Below the pieces are notes generated by a model that was not told the DNA's origin, made no database searches, and saw nothing but the letters and a program-made list of their open reading frames with translations. A program made the position numbers and the translations under genes. A stretch of 64,000 nucleotides of DNA from Spinacia oleracea (Eukaryota > Streptophyta > Magnoliopsida > Caryophyllales > Amaranthaceae): NCBI RefSeq assembly GCF_020520425.1, contig NC_079487.1, positions 125,076,385-125,140,384 of the forward strand, read 5' to 3'. Of the stretch, positions 1-11,152 are shown one piece after another; within the stretch, counting starts at the first letter, position 1, and the number at the start of each line of letters is the position of its first letter.

Positions 1-1314
1 CATCACCCTTAAAACTCATTTAAGACCTCTAAATTAGATATAACTAGCTTCTAAGCCCATAGTGGTTGTTAAATTAAGCGGACTTTTAAAGTACTAATTT
101 TGTCGAGTGCTTGTAATTTTAGTGGAAATATATGTTTTATATAAAGGTAAAATTTGAAAGTTGAAAAAAATATATAAATTAGATGGTTAATTAATATCAA
201 GTGTTAAAGAGGGAGATAGAATGGAAGAGGTTATATGAATTAAATGATGAGTTAATGTTGAATGAGGAAGATGAACTAGTAGTGTTGAAACGGAAAATAC
301 TTCGTATAATAAATAGCAAAAGGAAAATTTGAAAAAAAGAACAATTTAATGGATGAGAGATGAGGATGACACATGTCATCTAAAAATCCATGGTCTTCCT
401 TTTTAAAGACTAGGTATATATGTTATTTTATTCAACTACACATTGAGTTTTAAGTCGACTGTTGATTGTTCAAGACTCGATTTAAGATTTTGTCAAAAGA
501 CCCACCCAATTCAATGTTACAAATTATATTATCTTATTTTAAAATTAGGCGGGGGCATATGCCATGTTAGCAAAATCTAAATTTTAAGACTTAGAACTGA
601 CCTTGCTCCAATGAATAATATTTACTCCTTTGAATTGCAACAACCTAAAACTTGCTCCATTCACACATTAGTTATATTAAGTTGTTTAAATAAAAATAAA
701 TGTTATCGCATAAAATGTTGCTAGACTAATTAAAAAGTAAGTACTAATAAATATAAGGATTAAAATTGAAATTTAGAAGTAGAAAAGAATCTCACATGCA
801 AAAGGTTTACTGAAGTTGTCAAAGTGGAAGATAAAGTTTTGGTGTGCAAAGGTAAAAGCAGATTAGTAGTAACATGGGCCGGCCTTTATCTTGCATGCGT
901 TGGGCTTTTACACAAAATGGATTCACTCAATCGTAAGAATATACGATTAACCAATGAAAAACTTTTTTTTATACGGAGTATCTCTCAAGATAAATTTACT
1001 GAAATGCCGCTTGGTAGTAACCTGGCTCAAACAAGGATTCATTAATATCTCAAATACCATATATTTTATTCACCTAATTTTCACTCAATTATTCTCTTAT
1101 TATTCCACCTTTTAAAAAAAAAATTCTCTAATTATTTTATAAAAATATGTAACTTTTACTTATCTAAAACTAAAAATCAACTTTTTAGGTGATTAGCAAA
1201 TTAGTTGACTCCAGCAAAAGTACGAGTAAGTTTTAAGTCTAAATACCTCATACTACGTATTAGTTTTTTGTAAGATGTATAAAATCATCTCTAAAGAAAC
1301 AAATGTCAATACCG

Positions 1315-1349
<35 letters not shown>

Positions 1350-1762
1350 ATATGATTTCACGATAAGTTATTGGTGTATTCAACATTCTAATTTTACTTG
1401 TTGTTTGTCTTCTTTGTAAAAAAAAAAAAAAAAATTCTAATTCCAAATGTATAGAATATTGAGTTGGACTACAATATGAGGTGTAATGACCTTTTGACTG
1501 AATTCAAATTTGTATAGTAATAGAAAAAGAAAGAAAGAAATTGAGCAAGATGGTGAATAAGGCTATCTAAAAATTTTAGTCTTAATCAAATTGTCAAAAT
1601 TTGTCATTGAAAACCTGTCAATTTTCTAAAATTCCAACTAGGATAAGACTACTTGTCTACTTGTAAAAAGGCTATGACCTCATAAAATACTTCATCAACA
1701 CTTGATAAATACGCATTCTAGTGGAAAATAAATGGATATTTGCCATTTGGCAAATGATAATT

Positions 1763-1765
<3 letters not shown>
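1..1765. other. AT-rich intergenic DNA, no gene seen
   Basis: No convincing coding region on either strand; the short open frames lack family features. It holds an (ATT)n run at about 1317-1348 and several A or T homopolymers. The edge at position 1 cuts through non-coding sequence. Confidence 0.6.

Positions 1766-1839
<74 letters not shown>
1766..1839. repeat. (TA)n microsatellite
   Basis: Uninterrupted TA dinucleotide run of about 74 bp just left of a GGTCCGG-rich element. Confidence 0.95.
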
Positions 1840-1842
<3 letters not shown>

Positions 1843-1895
1843 CTTTTGGACAACCTCTAATTAGTTTCTCTTATTAAAATTGAAAAAAAAAATGG

Positions 1896-2159
1896 AGAAA
1901 AAATGGACCGGACCGGACCGACCCAGACCGGACCAAAGACAATCGGTCCGGTCATCGGGTCGAGAAATATCAATTTCCGGTCTTCGGTCCGGTCCAGTCT
2001 GGTCCGGTCCAAAATTCGATTTTGGACCGGACCGATTTTTTCTTAATAAAATATAATATAAAATACTTAAAAAGTTAATTCTCTCCTTTAATATGTTTTA
2101 AATATTATTATATTGTGATATGTTTTATTTTAGCTTCCAAAAAAGGCCTTAAAAAATTG

Positions 2160-2249
<90 letters not shown>

Positions 2250-2453
2250 TTTTCTTTTTTACCATAATTTTTAGAAAAATAAAAAATATATAGAAAAAGG
2301 TCTACAATCGGTCCAAATCGGTCCGGTCCGGGTTCGGTCTAAGCATAATCGGCGGTCTTTGGGTCTCAAATTATCAAATTTCGGTCTTCGGTCCGGTCCG
2401 AGTCGGTCCGAGTCGGTCCGGTCCGGTCCGGGTTTGGACCGATGAACACCCCT
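1896..2453. repeat. GGTCCGGTCC-rich interspersed element, split by (TA)n
   Basis: Both flanks carry many copies of the near-palindromic GGTCCGGTCC/GGACCGGACC motif (about 1902-2035 and 2310-2440). An AT-rich centre with a (TA)n run at about 2163-2240 lies between them. The right edge ends in GATGAACACCCCT, a motif I associate with dispersed plant elements of this type. I cannot define a matching left terminal repeat, so the class is unassigned. Confidence 0.5.
2163..2240. repeat. (TA)n microsatellite
   Basis: TA run of about 78 bp inside the GGTCCGG-rich element, followed directly by a T-run. Confidence 0.95.
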
Positions 2454-3170
2454 ACATGAGATAGTTGGTGTAATTAAGTATATACCGAATTACCGATAAA
2501 ATCTAATTTTTGAAATATTACAAGTGAGTATCCTACATTACTAAAAGAAGAGAGACGTGTTCACTTTAAAAAATTAAGGGGCAACTACGGTACTACCGCT
2601 ACTCTATAGCTTTACTATTCACATACTATGGTTTTAAGGTGCAATCTTCTTTGAGCATAGCATTAGGTGTTGAATCTCCCTCTTCTTTTCCTTTTTTTTT
2701 GTTTTTTTTGGTATATATTTCAGCCTTAACCTTTTTTCGCGGTTTTGTAGGGCTCTCCATTAGATTTACTAGTATAAATACAATTACTACTCCAAACTCC
2801 TTCCCTCTAGATATTATATCCCCATCATGTTTGCTCCTCAAAATTTACTTAAACCTTGTTCTATTCATCTTAATAATTAATATTCATAACAATAATAAGT
2901 TTGAATGAGGAACTAATAAGGTTTTTTTTTCAATAAAAATCAGTTTTAACTTTTAACTAATAAAAGGAAGAAAGTTCGAGAAACAAATATATCGATGGCT
3001 CAATAAAATTCAGTAAAATTAAGTTATGCCTATTGAGCAGTGAATACCCATACTATATACTCCACTCTAAACTTAAAACTCCCATCTATCTTGTTACTCG
3101 AGCATAATCTATGTTCATTTTTCAAGAGACGAACAATAATAAATTAAACTGTCACTCCGTATAAATAATA
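2454..3170. other. intergenic, no gene seen
   Basis: AT-rich sequence. The overlapping short open frames near 2626-2908 on both strands have low-complexity translations and look like chance. Confidence 0.55.
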
Positions 3171-3779
3171 CTTCCTCCGTCTTTTAATACTCGCAACGTT
3201 TAGACTTTTACCACTAGGATGATGATAAAGGTCGCAAGTTGCGACAACATTTTGTTGTCGCAATCTTACGTGTCGCAGTTTAATTGGTACATATAGGCGA
3301 CACGTAGGCTAAGAGTCATCATAATATTTTTACTATCAATGCAATATTTTTACTATGAAAATATGTAAATAATGTAGTCGGTATAAATAAGGAAATAAAT
3401 TAGAATATTAAGATTTTCCTAGCTTTTTTTGAAACAATTAAAATAGAATATATAAATTAAATATTTTAGTTTCCAGTTTAAATCATGACACATAAACATG
3501 CCATGTCATCATTGTGACACGGCTTAAAGGTCCCATGTTGCGACCTTTATCATTTTCGTTGCCACTATTCATATAATCTACTTTGACTATTCTTAGTGCT
3601 TTTTATATAAGATAAAACATAGTCATGTGGGATCTTGTTAAATTCGTCTCAATGTATATTTTCAAAATATCAACTTTTTATAATTTTTGCATAAAGAGAA
3701 TTTAAGATATAAATGATCAAAGTTGCGCATTGGCATCATGAAACTAACAAACGTTGCGAGTATTAAAAGACGGAGGAAG
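3171..3779. mobile_element. Stowaway-like MITE (family A), interrupted by another MITE
   Basis: It starts CTTCCTCCGTCTTTTAATAC and ends in the exact reverse complement of about 31 bases, flanked by TA on both sides. It is 609 bp long, but 342 bp plus a 9-bp duplication belong to a later insertion. The remaining 258 bp matches the 259-268 bp of the family A copies at 10892, 48607 and 57672, which share the interior motif around TGCGCATTGGC. Stowaway elements are non-autonomous Tc1/mariner-type DNA transposons. Confidence 0.85.
3217..3558. mobile_element. Mutator-like MITE nested in the Stowaway copy
   Basis: Terminal inverted repeats share ATGATAAAGGTCGCAA (left) and its complement TTGCGACCTTTATCAT (right). 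Flanks are TTACCACTA at 3208-3216 and TTGCCACTA at 3559-3567, a 9-bp target duplication with one mismatch, as expected for Mutator-like elements. Removing it restores a normal-length Stowaway copy. No coding capacity. Confidence 0.75.
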
Positions 3780-3919
3780 TACTCCAGAACGAAAATTAAA
3801 CTATCAATAACACTCTGATGTTTTGGGCACATTTATTTACTGGATAATTTGATCCAAATTTCTAGGTGTGTGATTGCTTGTCCAATAAACCCCACCCCAC
3901 CCCACCACTAGATTCTACA

Positions 3920-5761
3920 ATGCTGATAGCTTCCACAACCATCCCACCACCTTACCCTCTTTCCTCCTCCGCCCCACCCACCACCACAAACCACCATGCT
4001 CACCACCTTCTCTCCCTCCTCAACCAATGCTCCTCAATGACAGAGCTCAAACAAATCCACGCCCAAACCCTCCGCACAACCCCAACCCACCACCCCAAAC
4101 ACCTCCACTTTCTTTACAGCAGAATCCTCCACTTCACATCTTCTACCAACATTCACTATTCTCTCAAAATTTTCTCCCAAATTCAAGACCCTAATTCATT
4201 TATCTGGAACACCCTTATCAGAGCTTGTGCTAGTAGCAATTCCCACAAAAAACTAGCCTTTCAGCTTTACCATGACATGTTGAATGAAGGGTTTGTTATC
4301 CCTGATAAACACACTTTCCCCTTCGTTCTTAAAGCTTGTGCTTACTTGTTTGATGAATTTGCAGGAAAACAAGCTCATGCCCATGCTGTGAAACTTGGGT
4401 TTGGGTCTGATGTGTATGTAAATAATAGTTTGATTCATTTCTATGCGTCTTGCGGGTATTTGGATTGTGCACAGAAAGTGTTCGATGAAATGCCTGAACG
4501 AAGTGTTGTGTCGTGGAATGCGATCATTGACGCATTGGTTCGTTCCAGGGAGTTTGATACTGCATTGAGGTTGTTTAGAGAGATGCAGGGTTGGTTTGAG
4601 CCGGATGGGTATACATTACAGAGCATCATATCAGCTTGTGCTGGTTTAGGAGCTTTGTCTTTAGGTGTTTGGGCTCATGCTTATGTTTTGAGGGTTCGTG
4701 ATGGTAAGTTGGGTACTGATGTTCTAATGAATAATTCATTGGTAGAGATGTATTGTAAATGTGGGATGTTAGATTTGGCTAAGCAGGTTTTTAACAGGAT
4801 GGTTAAACATGATGTTAATTCATATAATAACATGATTTTGGGACTTGCAATGCATGGCAAGTCTGAATTAGCCCTAAAACATTTTGAAGATATGACGAAT
4901 GGCGAGGGACTAAAGCCGAATGCAATCACATTTGTTGGAGTTCTGAGTGCGTGTAATCATGGCGGCATGGTTGAAATAGGTCGTAAGTATTTTGACAAGA
5001 TGGTAAGAGATTACTCCATAGAACCTCGAGTAGAGCACTATGGATGCTTGGTTGATCTTCTTGCTCGAGCAGGATTAATAGAAGAAGCTTTAGACATTGT
5101 TTCAAACATGCACATGAAACCAGATGTGGTAATATGGAGAAGTATTCTTGATGCTTGTTGCAAGAAAAATGTAGGCATACAACTTAGCGAACAAGTCTTT
5201 GAGAAGATCCTTGAATCAGAGGGAGTTACTTCCACCACCTCCAGTGGTGTTTATGTGCTTCTTTCCAGAATTTATGCGTCGGCTTCCAAATGGAATGAAG
5301 TTGGTCTAATAAGAAAGTTGATGAGTGATAAAGGAGCAAGGAAAGAACCTGGGTGTAGTTCCATGGAAATAGATGGTGTTCATCATGAATTTTTCGCAGG
5401 GGACACTTCTCACTCTCAAACGAAGGACATATACCGGGTTCTGGATGTGATAAATGAGAGACTTCACTCAGTAGGATATAAACCCGACATTTCACAGGCA
5501 CCATTAGTGGATGATGAAGATGAAGATCAAAAACAACATGCTCTTAAGCTGCACAGTGAAAGACTTGCCATTGCTTTCGGGCTTCTAAATCAGAAACCCG
5601 GTGTACCCATTCGCATATTCAAAAACCTTCGTGTCTGCAATGACTGCCATGAAGTCACCAAACTCATCTCTGATATCTTTGATGTTGAGATCGTTGTGAG
5701 AGATCGAGCTCGATTTCATCACTTCAAAGATGGCTCTTGTTCATGCGCGGATTACTGGTAA
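3920..5761 (+). CDS. CRR28: DYW-class pentatricopeptide repeat protein, CRR28-like (At1g59720 type)
   Basis: Intronless gene for 613 aa. The frame is open back to 3866, but only a GTG lies there; the first in-frame ATG is at 3920, which I take as the start. The Ser/Thr/Pro-rich N-terminus could be a plastid or mitochondrial transit peptide. PLS-type PPR repeats fill about residues 45-440 (for example VSWNAIIDALV, YVNNSLIHFYASCG). They are followed by the E region (EPGCSSMEIDG) and a complete DYW domain at about 545-613 with HSE, CNDCH, CSC and the terminal DYW, the zinc-binding cytidine-deaminase-like signature. DYW PPR proteins edit specific organellar C residues to U. Recalled similarity to Arabidopsis CRR28, needed for editing chloroplast ndhB and ndhD transcripts, runs along the whole length; orthology is inferred. 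It converges on the DUF569 gene 470 bp away. Confidence 0.85.
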   Translation: MLIASTTIPPPYPLSSSAPPTTTNHHAHHLLSLLNQCSSMTELKQIHAQTLRTTPTHHPKHLHFLYSRILHFTSSTNIHYSLKIFSQIQDPNSFIWNTLIRACASSNSHKKLAFQLYHDMLNEGFVIPDKHTFPFVLKACAYLFDEFAGKQAHAHAVKLGFGSDVYVNNSLIHFYASCGYLDCAQKVFDEMPERSVVSWNAIIDALVRSREFDTALRLFREMQGWFEPDGYTLQSIISACAGLGALSLGVWAHAYVLRVRDGKLGTDVLMNNSLVEMYCKCGMLDLAKQVFNRMVKHDVNSYNNMILGLAMHGKSELALKHFEDMTNGEGLKPNAITFVGVLSACNHGGMVEIGRKYFDKMVRDYSIEPRVEHYGCLVDLLARAGLIEEALDIVSNMHMKPDVVIWRSILDACCKKNVGIQLSEQVFEKILESEGVTSTTSSGVYVLLSRIYASASKWNEVGLIRKLMSDKGARKEPGCSSMEIDGVHHEFFAGDTSHSQTKDIYRVLDVINERLHSVGYKPDISQAPLVDDEDEDQKQHALKLHSERLAIAFGLLNQKPGVPIRIFKNLRVCNDCHEVTKLISDIFDVEIVVRDRARFHHFKDGSCSCADYW

Positions 5762-6230
5762 CATTTGATCTACTTGATGCAATTTGTACACACTGTATAG
5801 TATTTCAGTTAGTAATCTGAAATAACAAACAGAGAACATTCTGGTAGCGACTTTTTTTTCGTGGCTTGAACTAGATACAAGTGAAATATAAAGACACCGG
5901 CTTAATGCTGATTTATTTATTTCATTTATCAGACACAAAAATACACAGAAAATCAATCTCCAGAAGAACAAAAGTATTTACAGGCAGCAGTACAAAACTA
6001 GCAGAACAGTATAGCTTCGACAAAAATAAGCTCAAGTCCTGAAACATATAAAAAAAATTAAGGAACACACCTTCAACCTAGTTGAAACACTGACTAATAA
6101 CTTGCTATCGTTCATTCAACACTACAATGGAAATCCTAATTGAAAATTGAATATCTGCTGAAACATATATTAACACCTTATGAGCATGTACATAACTAGC
6201 TTTGATATCCTTTTTTCCTCAATGAGCTCG
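5762..6230. other. convergent intergenic spacer / 3' UTRs
   Basis: Lies between the stop of the CRR28-like gene (+) and the stop of the DUF569 gene (-). AT-rich, presumably both 3' UTRs. No gene seen. Confidence 0.6.
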
Positions 6231-7974
6231 TCATGAGATCCCCGCTTTTGCGAATTCTCCTGCCACTGAAACATCAAAACATGACAACAAACCATAAAAT
6301 CAGTCTCAATAAAGATATTGCTCTAAACTTTTGTGCAGAAAAGATTAAAGTTTGCACAAATATGATTTGTCATCACTGGACAGATAATAAACTCACACTT
6401 TGATCCTATCAATTTTACGAGTTCTGCTATTTGAAATTACACATCTAAAGTTGAACCCAGAATCATCAATGGCAACATAACATTATTTTAAGAAAGCATG
6501 AGTCCTGAACGGCGATTTGTAGTAGCAGCTATAGCTGGAAAATATAAACTGCTATTTGTGCAAATTGGAAAATGAGCTAGTAATGGCCTTTTTTTAATCA
6601 CAAAAGCGCGAAGAAGTGTGATCAGTTTAAAAGCTAACAGCAACTCTTGAAGAAGTATTTCTACAATAAACCAAAAACACAAACATCAGACCCAAATCTT
6701 GAGCTGACACAAAACACAAAACTACATCCTAAGTTAGGCTTTCATCCCATGTCAATATGTCACGACCACAACTTGCAATTTCCAACCACCTCCACCATAA
6801 TCACAATATGTTTGAACGGAAAGATCACACACTCACATTTGTAATATACAAGCACGTTAGCTATTTTCCTATACGAAAACATTTAGGACCAAAAGGTTGC
6901 TTATCCAAACCTATTATAACTAAGAATTTTCAATCACAAATTCACAATCCAGTCCTAATAGGGTTCTGATCCCAAGTCTTTAATAGCAGTAGTTCATAAC
7001 ATTAAACACGGCCACACGGGAGAGCAAGGGAGGGGCCAAGGCATAAGGGTGGTAGGTCATAATGTTATATATTTATAATTCTACTCAACAAATTAGAACT
7101 TAATAAGTGGTAGGCAACTATGCATTAGACATAAGACATAACCAGGATAAGTGTTAAATGAAATAGAAAAGATAAACATACGTCTTGAAGTAGAAGGAAC
7201 CACGACAATGTGCATGGTTGTGTTGTTTGGAGGCAGCTGCAAGCGAAGGGGATATAACTTTGCATTCAAAGGACTACGCGTGCATACTAAGATATCCTCA
7301 AGCCCTGTTTCTTCCTCCAACTTCTGAGTCAGTTCTTTAACACTGTGTCCTTTGAAGGTAAACGAGTTACCCTCCACACCATCATCAACACCACCATAAT
7401 CATCAGCAACATGGTAATAGATAAGTCTACCATCCTGTTTTGGTGGCGAGTAAGTTCCAGAATCACTTGACTGTACAAAATTCAAAGCCCAGGTGGAAAT
7501 CAGCATTTCAACCACTGAAAAACTCTTAAGCAACATATGCAATTTTCTACTCAATCAACTACGGAGTACCATGATAATAACCTTATTCCAAAATATATTG
7601 ATGCTCAGTTGCTCACAAAACAATTCCAATTGGTCGAGTATGAAAAGGGAACATTCCCAATAAGCTTTAAAAAAAAAAAATCTTTTTCTGTGTGTATAGG
7701 GAGCACTGTTACCTGACTCACAAGTATGAGAGTATGAGACTGGATACGGGTCGTAATTCCCTACCTAATTTGCTGAATTAGACCAAAATTGTACCATTTT
7801 CATGTTATAATTAACTTTTATGGTTCGTGGTTTGTGGGGGTGATTAGAGAATTGGGTAACTTTAATAATAGAGAGCCATGGAAAGCAATGATATAGAAGT
7901 GATTTGATCACAGTCTAGGCCTCCTGGGTACGACTCCAAGACTTTCACTAACTGCTAATTGGCATCATTCATAC

Positions 7975-8016
<42 letters not shown>

Positions 8017-8696
8017 TATCATGATTTTCATTCTTACTAAAACAATCAAAAACCTCTTAGGGAAAAGTAAACAAAAGTTACCTCTTGTCTATTATACTTC
8101 TGAGACCCATTAGAAACCGAGTTCATATCCGACCCAAAAGAATCCGATTTCTCAACCGTAGCCTGCTCCAAACCCGAACCCGGCTTCGCCTTTGGCTTCA
8201 AATCCTCCACCTTCTTCACCTCATCATCCACCTTATCCGAATAATCCGAAATCTCAAGAATATCAACGTTCCAAACAACCCAATCCTGTGTAGCCGTCCG
8301 ATGAGGAACATCATGAGTAACAGAATTCCTCCAAGGCGGCAACCCACCGTTTGCCCGAAGGTAATTCCCGTACCTAGTCTTCAACCGAACCTGAGACCCA
8401 TCCTTGGTAGGCTCCCACTCTACAGAAGAGTCGAGCTTACGTGGCATAGTCTGAAGCACCTTCGAACCCGTCATCCCAAGCAGAAAATGTTGGTTCGACG
8501 CCGTTAAGTATTTGCCGTAGCAGCTTTTGAGTCGGATAATGTGGTTCGAACCTTTGACGGGTTCTACAACCCATCTAGCGTTTCGGGCTGACCCGTTTCG
8601 GTCCTGCGTAACGGATTCTTTGTCATCCTCTGCGATTAGGTACTTGTCGTGGTGGCTCTTTAGTCGGACTGTTTTTGCGTTGTAGAATAGATCCAT
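6231..8696 (-). CDS. DUF569 family protein (actin cross-linking-like), three exons
   Basis: Exons on the minus strand are 8082-8696, 7182-7470 and 6231-6265. Junctions are GT-AG and phases close to 312 aa. Residues 1-~150 are the DUF569 beta-trefoil-like domain, starting MDLFYNAKTVRLKSHHDKYL, with the family's DRNGSARNARW and GNYLRANGGLPPWRNSVTHD motifs. A Lys/Asp-rich linker follows. Exon 2 encodes the second conserved module (GRLIYYHVADDYG, VCTRSPLNAKLYPLRLQLPP), and a short third exon ends AGEFAKAGIS. Plant databases label such proteins actin cross-linking by fold similarity to fascin; a biochemical role is not established. Intron 1 holds a (CAA)n run at about 7974-8015. A TATA-like box lies about 90 bp upstream. 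A truncated-looking paralogue sits 5 kb away. Arabidopsis At1g59710, beside CRR28, is the likely counterpart. Confidence 0.88.
7974..8016. repeat. (CAA)n microsatellite in DUF569 intron 1
   Basis: About 43 bp of uninterrupted CAA/ACA repeat, 65 bp from the exon 1 donor site. Confidence 0.9.
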
Positions 8697-8783
8697 CCCT
8701 GACCGCTGAAAATCAATAAAATTAAATTGAAAATGAATTTAATAATTATTCTGCGATTGTGATAAATGGGGGAGGGAGGAGTG

Positions 8784-8789
8784 TTTATA
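8784..8789 (-). promoter_or_regulatory. TATA-like box of the DUF569 gene
   Basis: TATAAA on the minus strand about 90 bp upstream of the ATG at 8696. Position and sequence fit a core promoter; the transcription start itself is not visible. A strongly purine-biased stretch lies further upstream (about 8762-8885 as read on the plus strand). Confidence 0.5.
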
Positions 8790-9071
8790 GGAGAGAGAAA
8801 CTGCGGAGGCGATAGGCGGCGGGAGGTGGAAGAGGTGGTGGAGGAAAGGGAGAGGAAGGTGGAAACTGGAAAGAGGTGGTGGAAATTGACTAAATAAAAG
8901 GAGTTATAGAATGGGAAATCAAAACAGATGACAGTTTGCGTTACTCGTTTTCATCGTGTCACAATCACAGTATTAGGGAGTACAACTTTTTACAGATTAT
9001 TGAATTATTTATTTGAAATTGAATATACCAAAAGTGTCACGGGACGCAATATAAAATCAAAAGGTATTAAT

Positions 9072-9356
9072 GTACAAGGTGTATAAGATATTTTTTACTC
9101 AATCTTTATAATTTTCACCTGAAGTTTTATAACTTTTAATATTAATTTTTATATTATAAAGAAAATCGGTAGCTAACTATTTTGAAGGGTTAAATTCTTA
9201 TTTGTAAGTGGGATATAATAAATATCCAGAGTAAAAATTAACTCAAATGCATAAAATTTACCCTTATATATTACAAAAAACTAGGTAAAAATTAAAAGAC
9301 TGGTTAAAAGTTTTCATAATATACAAATATACAATAATTTATTATACATCTTGTAT
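9072..9356. mobile_element. MITE of the GTGTACAATAAA family, divergent copy
   Basis: Left end TGTACAAGGTGTATAA and right end TTATACATCTTGTAT are inverted repeats. Length is about 285 bp. The interior resembles the better-preserved copy at about 47815-48105 (shared AAAATTAACTCAAATGC-like stretch). No coding capacity. Confidence 0.5.
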
Positions 9357-10891
9357 TTGTGCAATGTCTTTTATTTATGTACTTTGTGATTGCAAAATGA
9401 GACAATGAGAGTATCATCGAATATGATTTTTCATTTGTTTGTACTTTAATATTTTTTGAATATTTTTTGTTATACTTATCACACTCAAATATGAAAAACA
9501 GTAAACGTGTTTTAAAAGCTTTTTATTATTTGTTTGGCCAATCAAATCTAAAAGTTTCTGAGTCGAAGAACTATTTTACTCAATCATAATACGGAGTACC
9601 ACGGATAACATTGTTAGTAACAGATTCATCATCTTAACAATTACGATTGCATAACATTTTCAATTATGAGATTTTCGACATATATAGCAATATGTTACTG
9701 ATTCGATCGTGGTGCACAAATGCTCATGAACTATGTGAAATGCGGATTTTAGCATAAATATTTTAAACAAGTAAAAGCTTAAACCTTACTCAACGTGTTG
9801 CAAGTTTCATCACAAAGTAACATGCAAAAGCTTGTTTAATCCAAGAAATGATTCCAAAATCCAAAGTTATTACCTACGGAGTAGTTAGTTTACTTACAAT
9901 TAGAACTTCGACTGTATCTACTTTGGAGACCTAAGCATAATCCAACACATATGCAAGAACTATTTAAGAAGCACCTTTTTCAATTGAAAGTATTAATAAA
10001 AGAATATGGAACGTACTACTTTGAATCGATCTGCATGCTCGAAATGTCCATTATATAGTTAAGTGAGTCAAACAACATTAAAGTAAAATGTAAGAAAATC
10101 TTTCTTTAATGTCACTTGTAAGTTGTAACCAATTTTTTCCTTTTCACGCCGTCTCTTATCAAATGAAAAGATAAGTACGTACTCCGTACATAATTTATAA
10201 AAAGAATCTATACTAATATATTAAAAGGCGTTGCGAAAAAAGTTTATGTGTCATGTAGAACTCTCCTATTTACTCCATGTACAAGACCTCACGTTTGGAG
10301 AATAACTCTCATTACCATCTTAACCAACCATTAATTGTTGTTTATCCATGCACATTAATTTATAAACACATGTTAACATGAAGTCTAAAACAACTAAATC
10401 TTTATGTTACCTTTTATTTTTTATGGAATATATTGGAATAAAAAATAGCAATTAAAATATTAAGAGAACAATGAATTAAACATGATATATATCATAAGTC
10501 TCATAAGCATCAACTACAGAAATGCCATGCATATATCTTATTAATTTGAAGAACGTAGTTCCATTAGAAAATAAATTAAACGATTTGTAAGATGATCTAA
10601 TTGAAAAATTATTTGGCATGATAAATGACGGTAACGTACATGTATAATTGATGAACTCAATGAATCTTTTCACTTTTATAGACTAAATGCATTTTGGTCA
10701 AATATTGAGTTGAAAAATAATCTCAAATTTTAATTATTCGCCCGGGCCACACACTAGTTGAACATTAAGAAGAGACAACTTGTTTGGTTATAGAGTCTTG
10801 AGAATGATATAATCATGGGTTTATGGCACCACAAAATAAGACATTTGTTTATTAATTGAAATTGTCAATAATCATAATTTGTTAAGGGATA
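9357..10891. other. AT-rich intergenic DNA, no gene seen
   Basis: No supported gene. I looked here on the minus strand for a downstream exon of the second DUF569 copy and found none. Confidence 0.55.
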
Positions 10892-11152
10892 TTCCTTCGT
10901 CCCTTAATACTCGACCCGGTTTGACTTTTGCACTATTTACATAGTTCGATGACCCGGCCTGTTTTATTTCTAGTATATGAAAACAAATGTTAGTTTATAA
11001 TATATTGTTGGCTTCATCTTAATATATATTTTCAAAATATTAATATTTTTATAAGTTTTTATAATACGCAGTTAAAAAAAATTGGTGGTCAAAGTTGTGC
11101 ATTGGCAAACGTGTCCGGTCAAAACAGGTCGAGCATCAAGGGACGGAGAGAG
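10892..11152. mobile_element. Stowaway-like MITE (family A)
   Basis: 261 bp flanked by TA. Begins TTCCTTCGTCCCTTAATACT and ends with its near complement CATCAAGGGACGGAGAGAG. The interior shares GTTGGCTTCATCTTAATATA with the copies at 48607 and 57672, in opposite orientation to them. Confidence 0.85.

Noticed and set aside
3866-3919. GTG-initiated 18-codon N-terminal extension of the CRR28-like protein
   Set aside because: The codon at 3866 is GTG, which is not a normal plant start; the ATG at 3920 is in frame and was chosen.
8085-8507. 140-codon Arg/Leu/Pro-rich open frame opposite DUF569 exon 1
   Set aside because: It is an antisense shadow of a well-supported coding exon.
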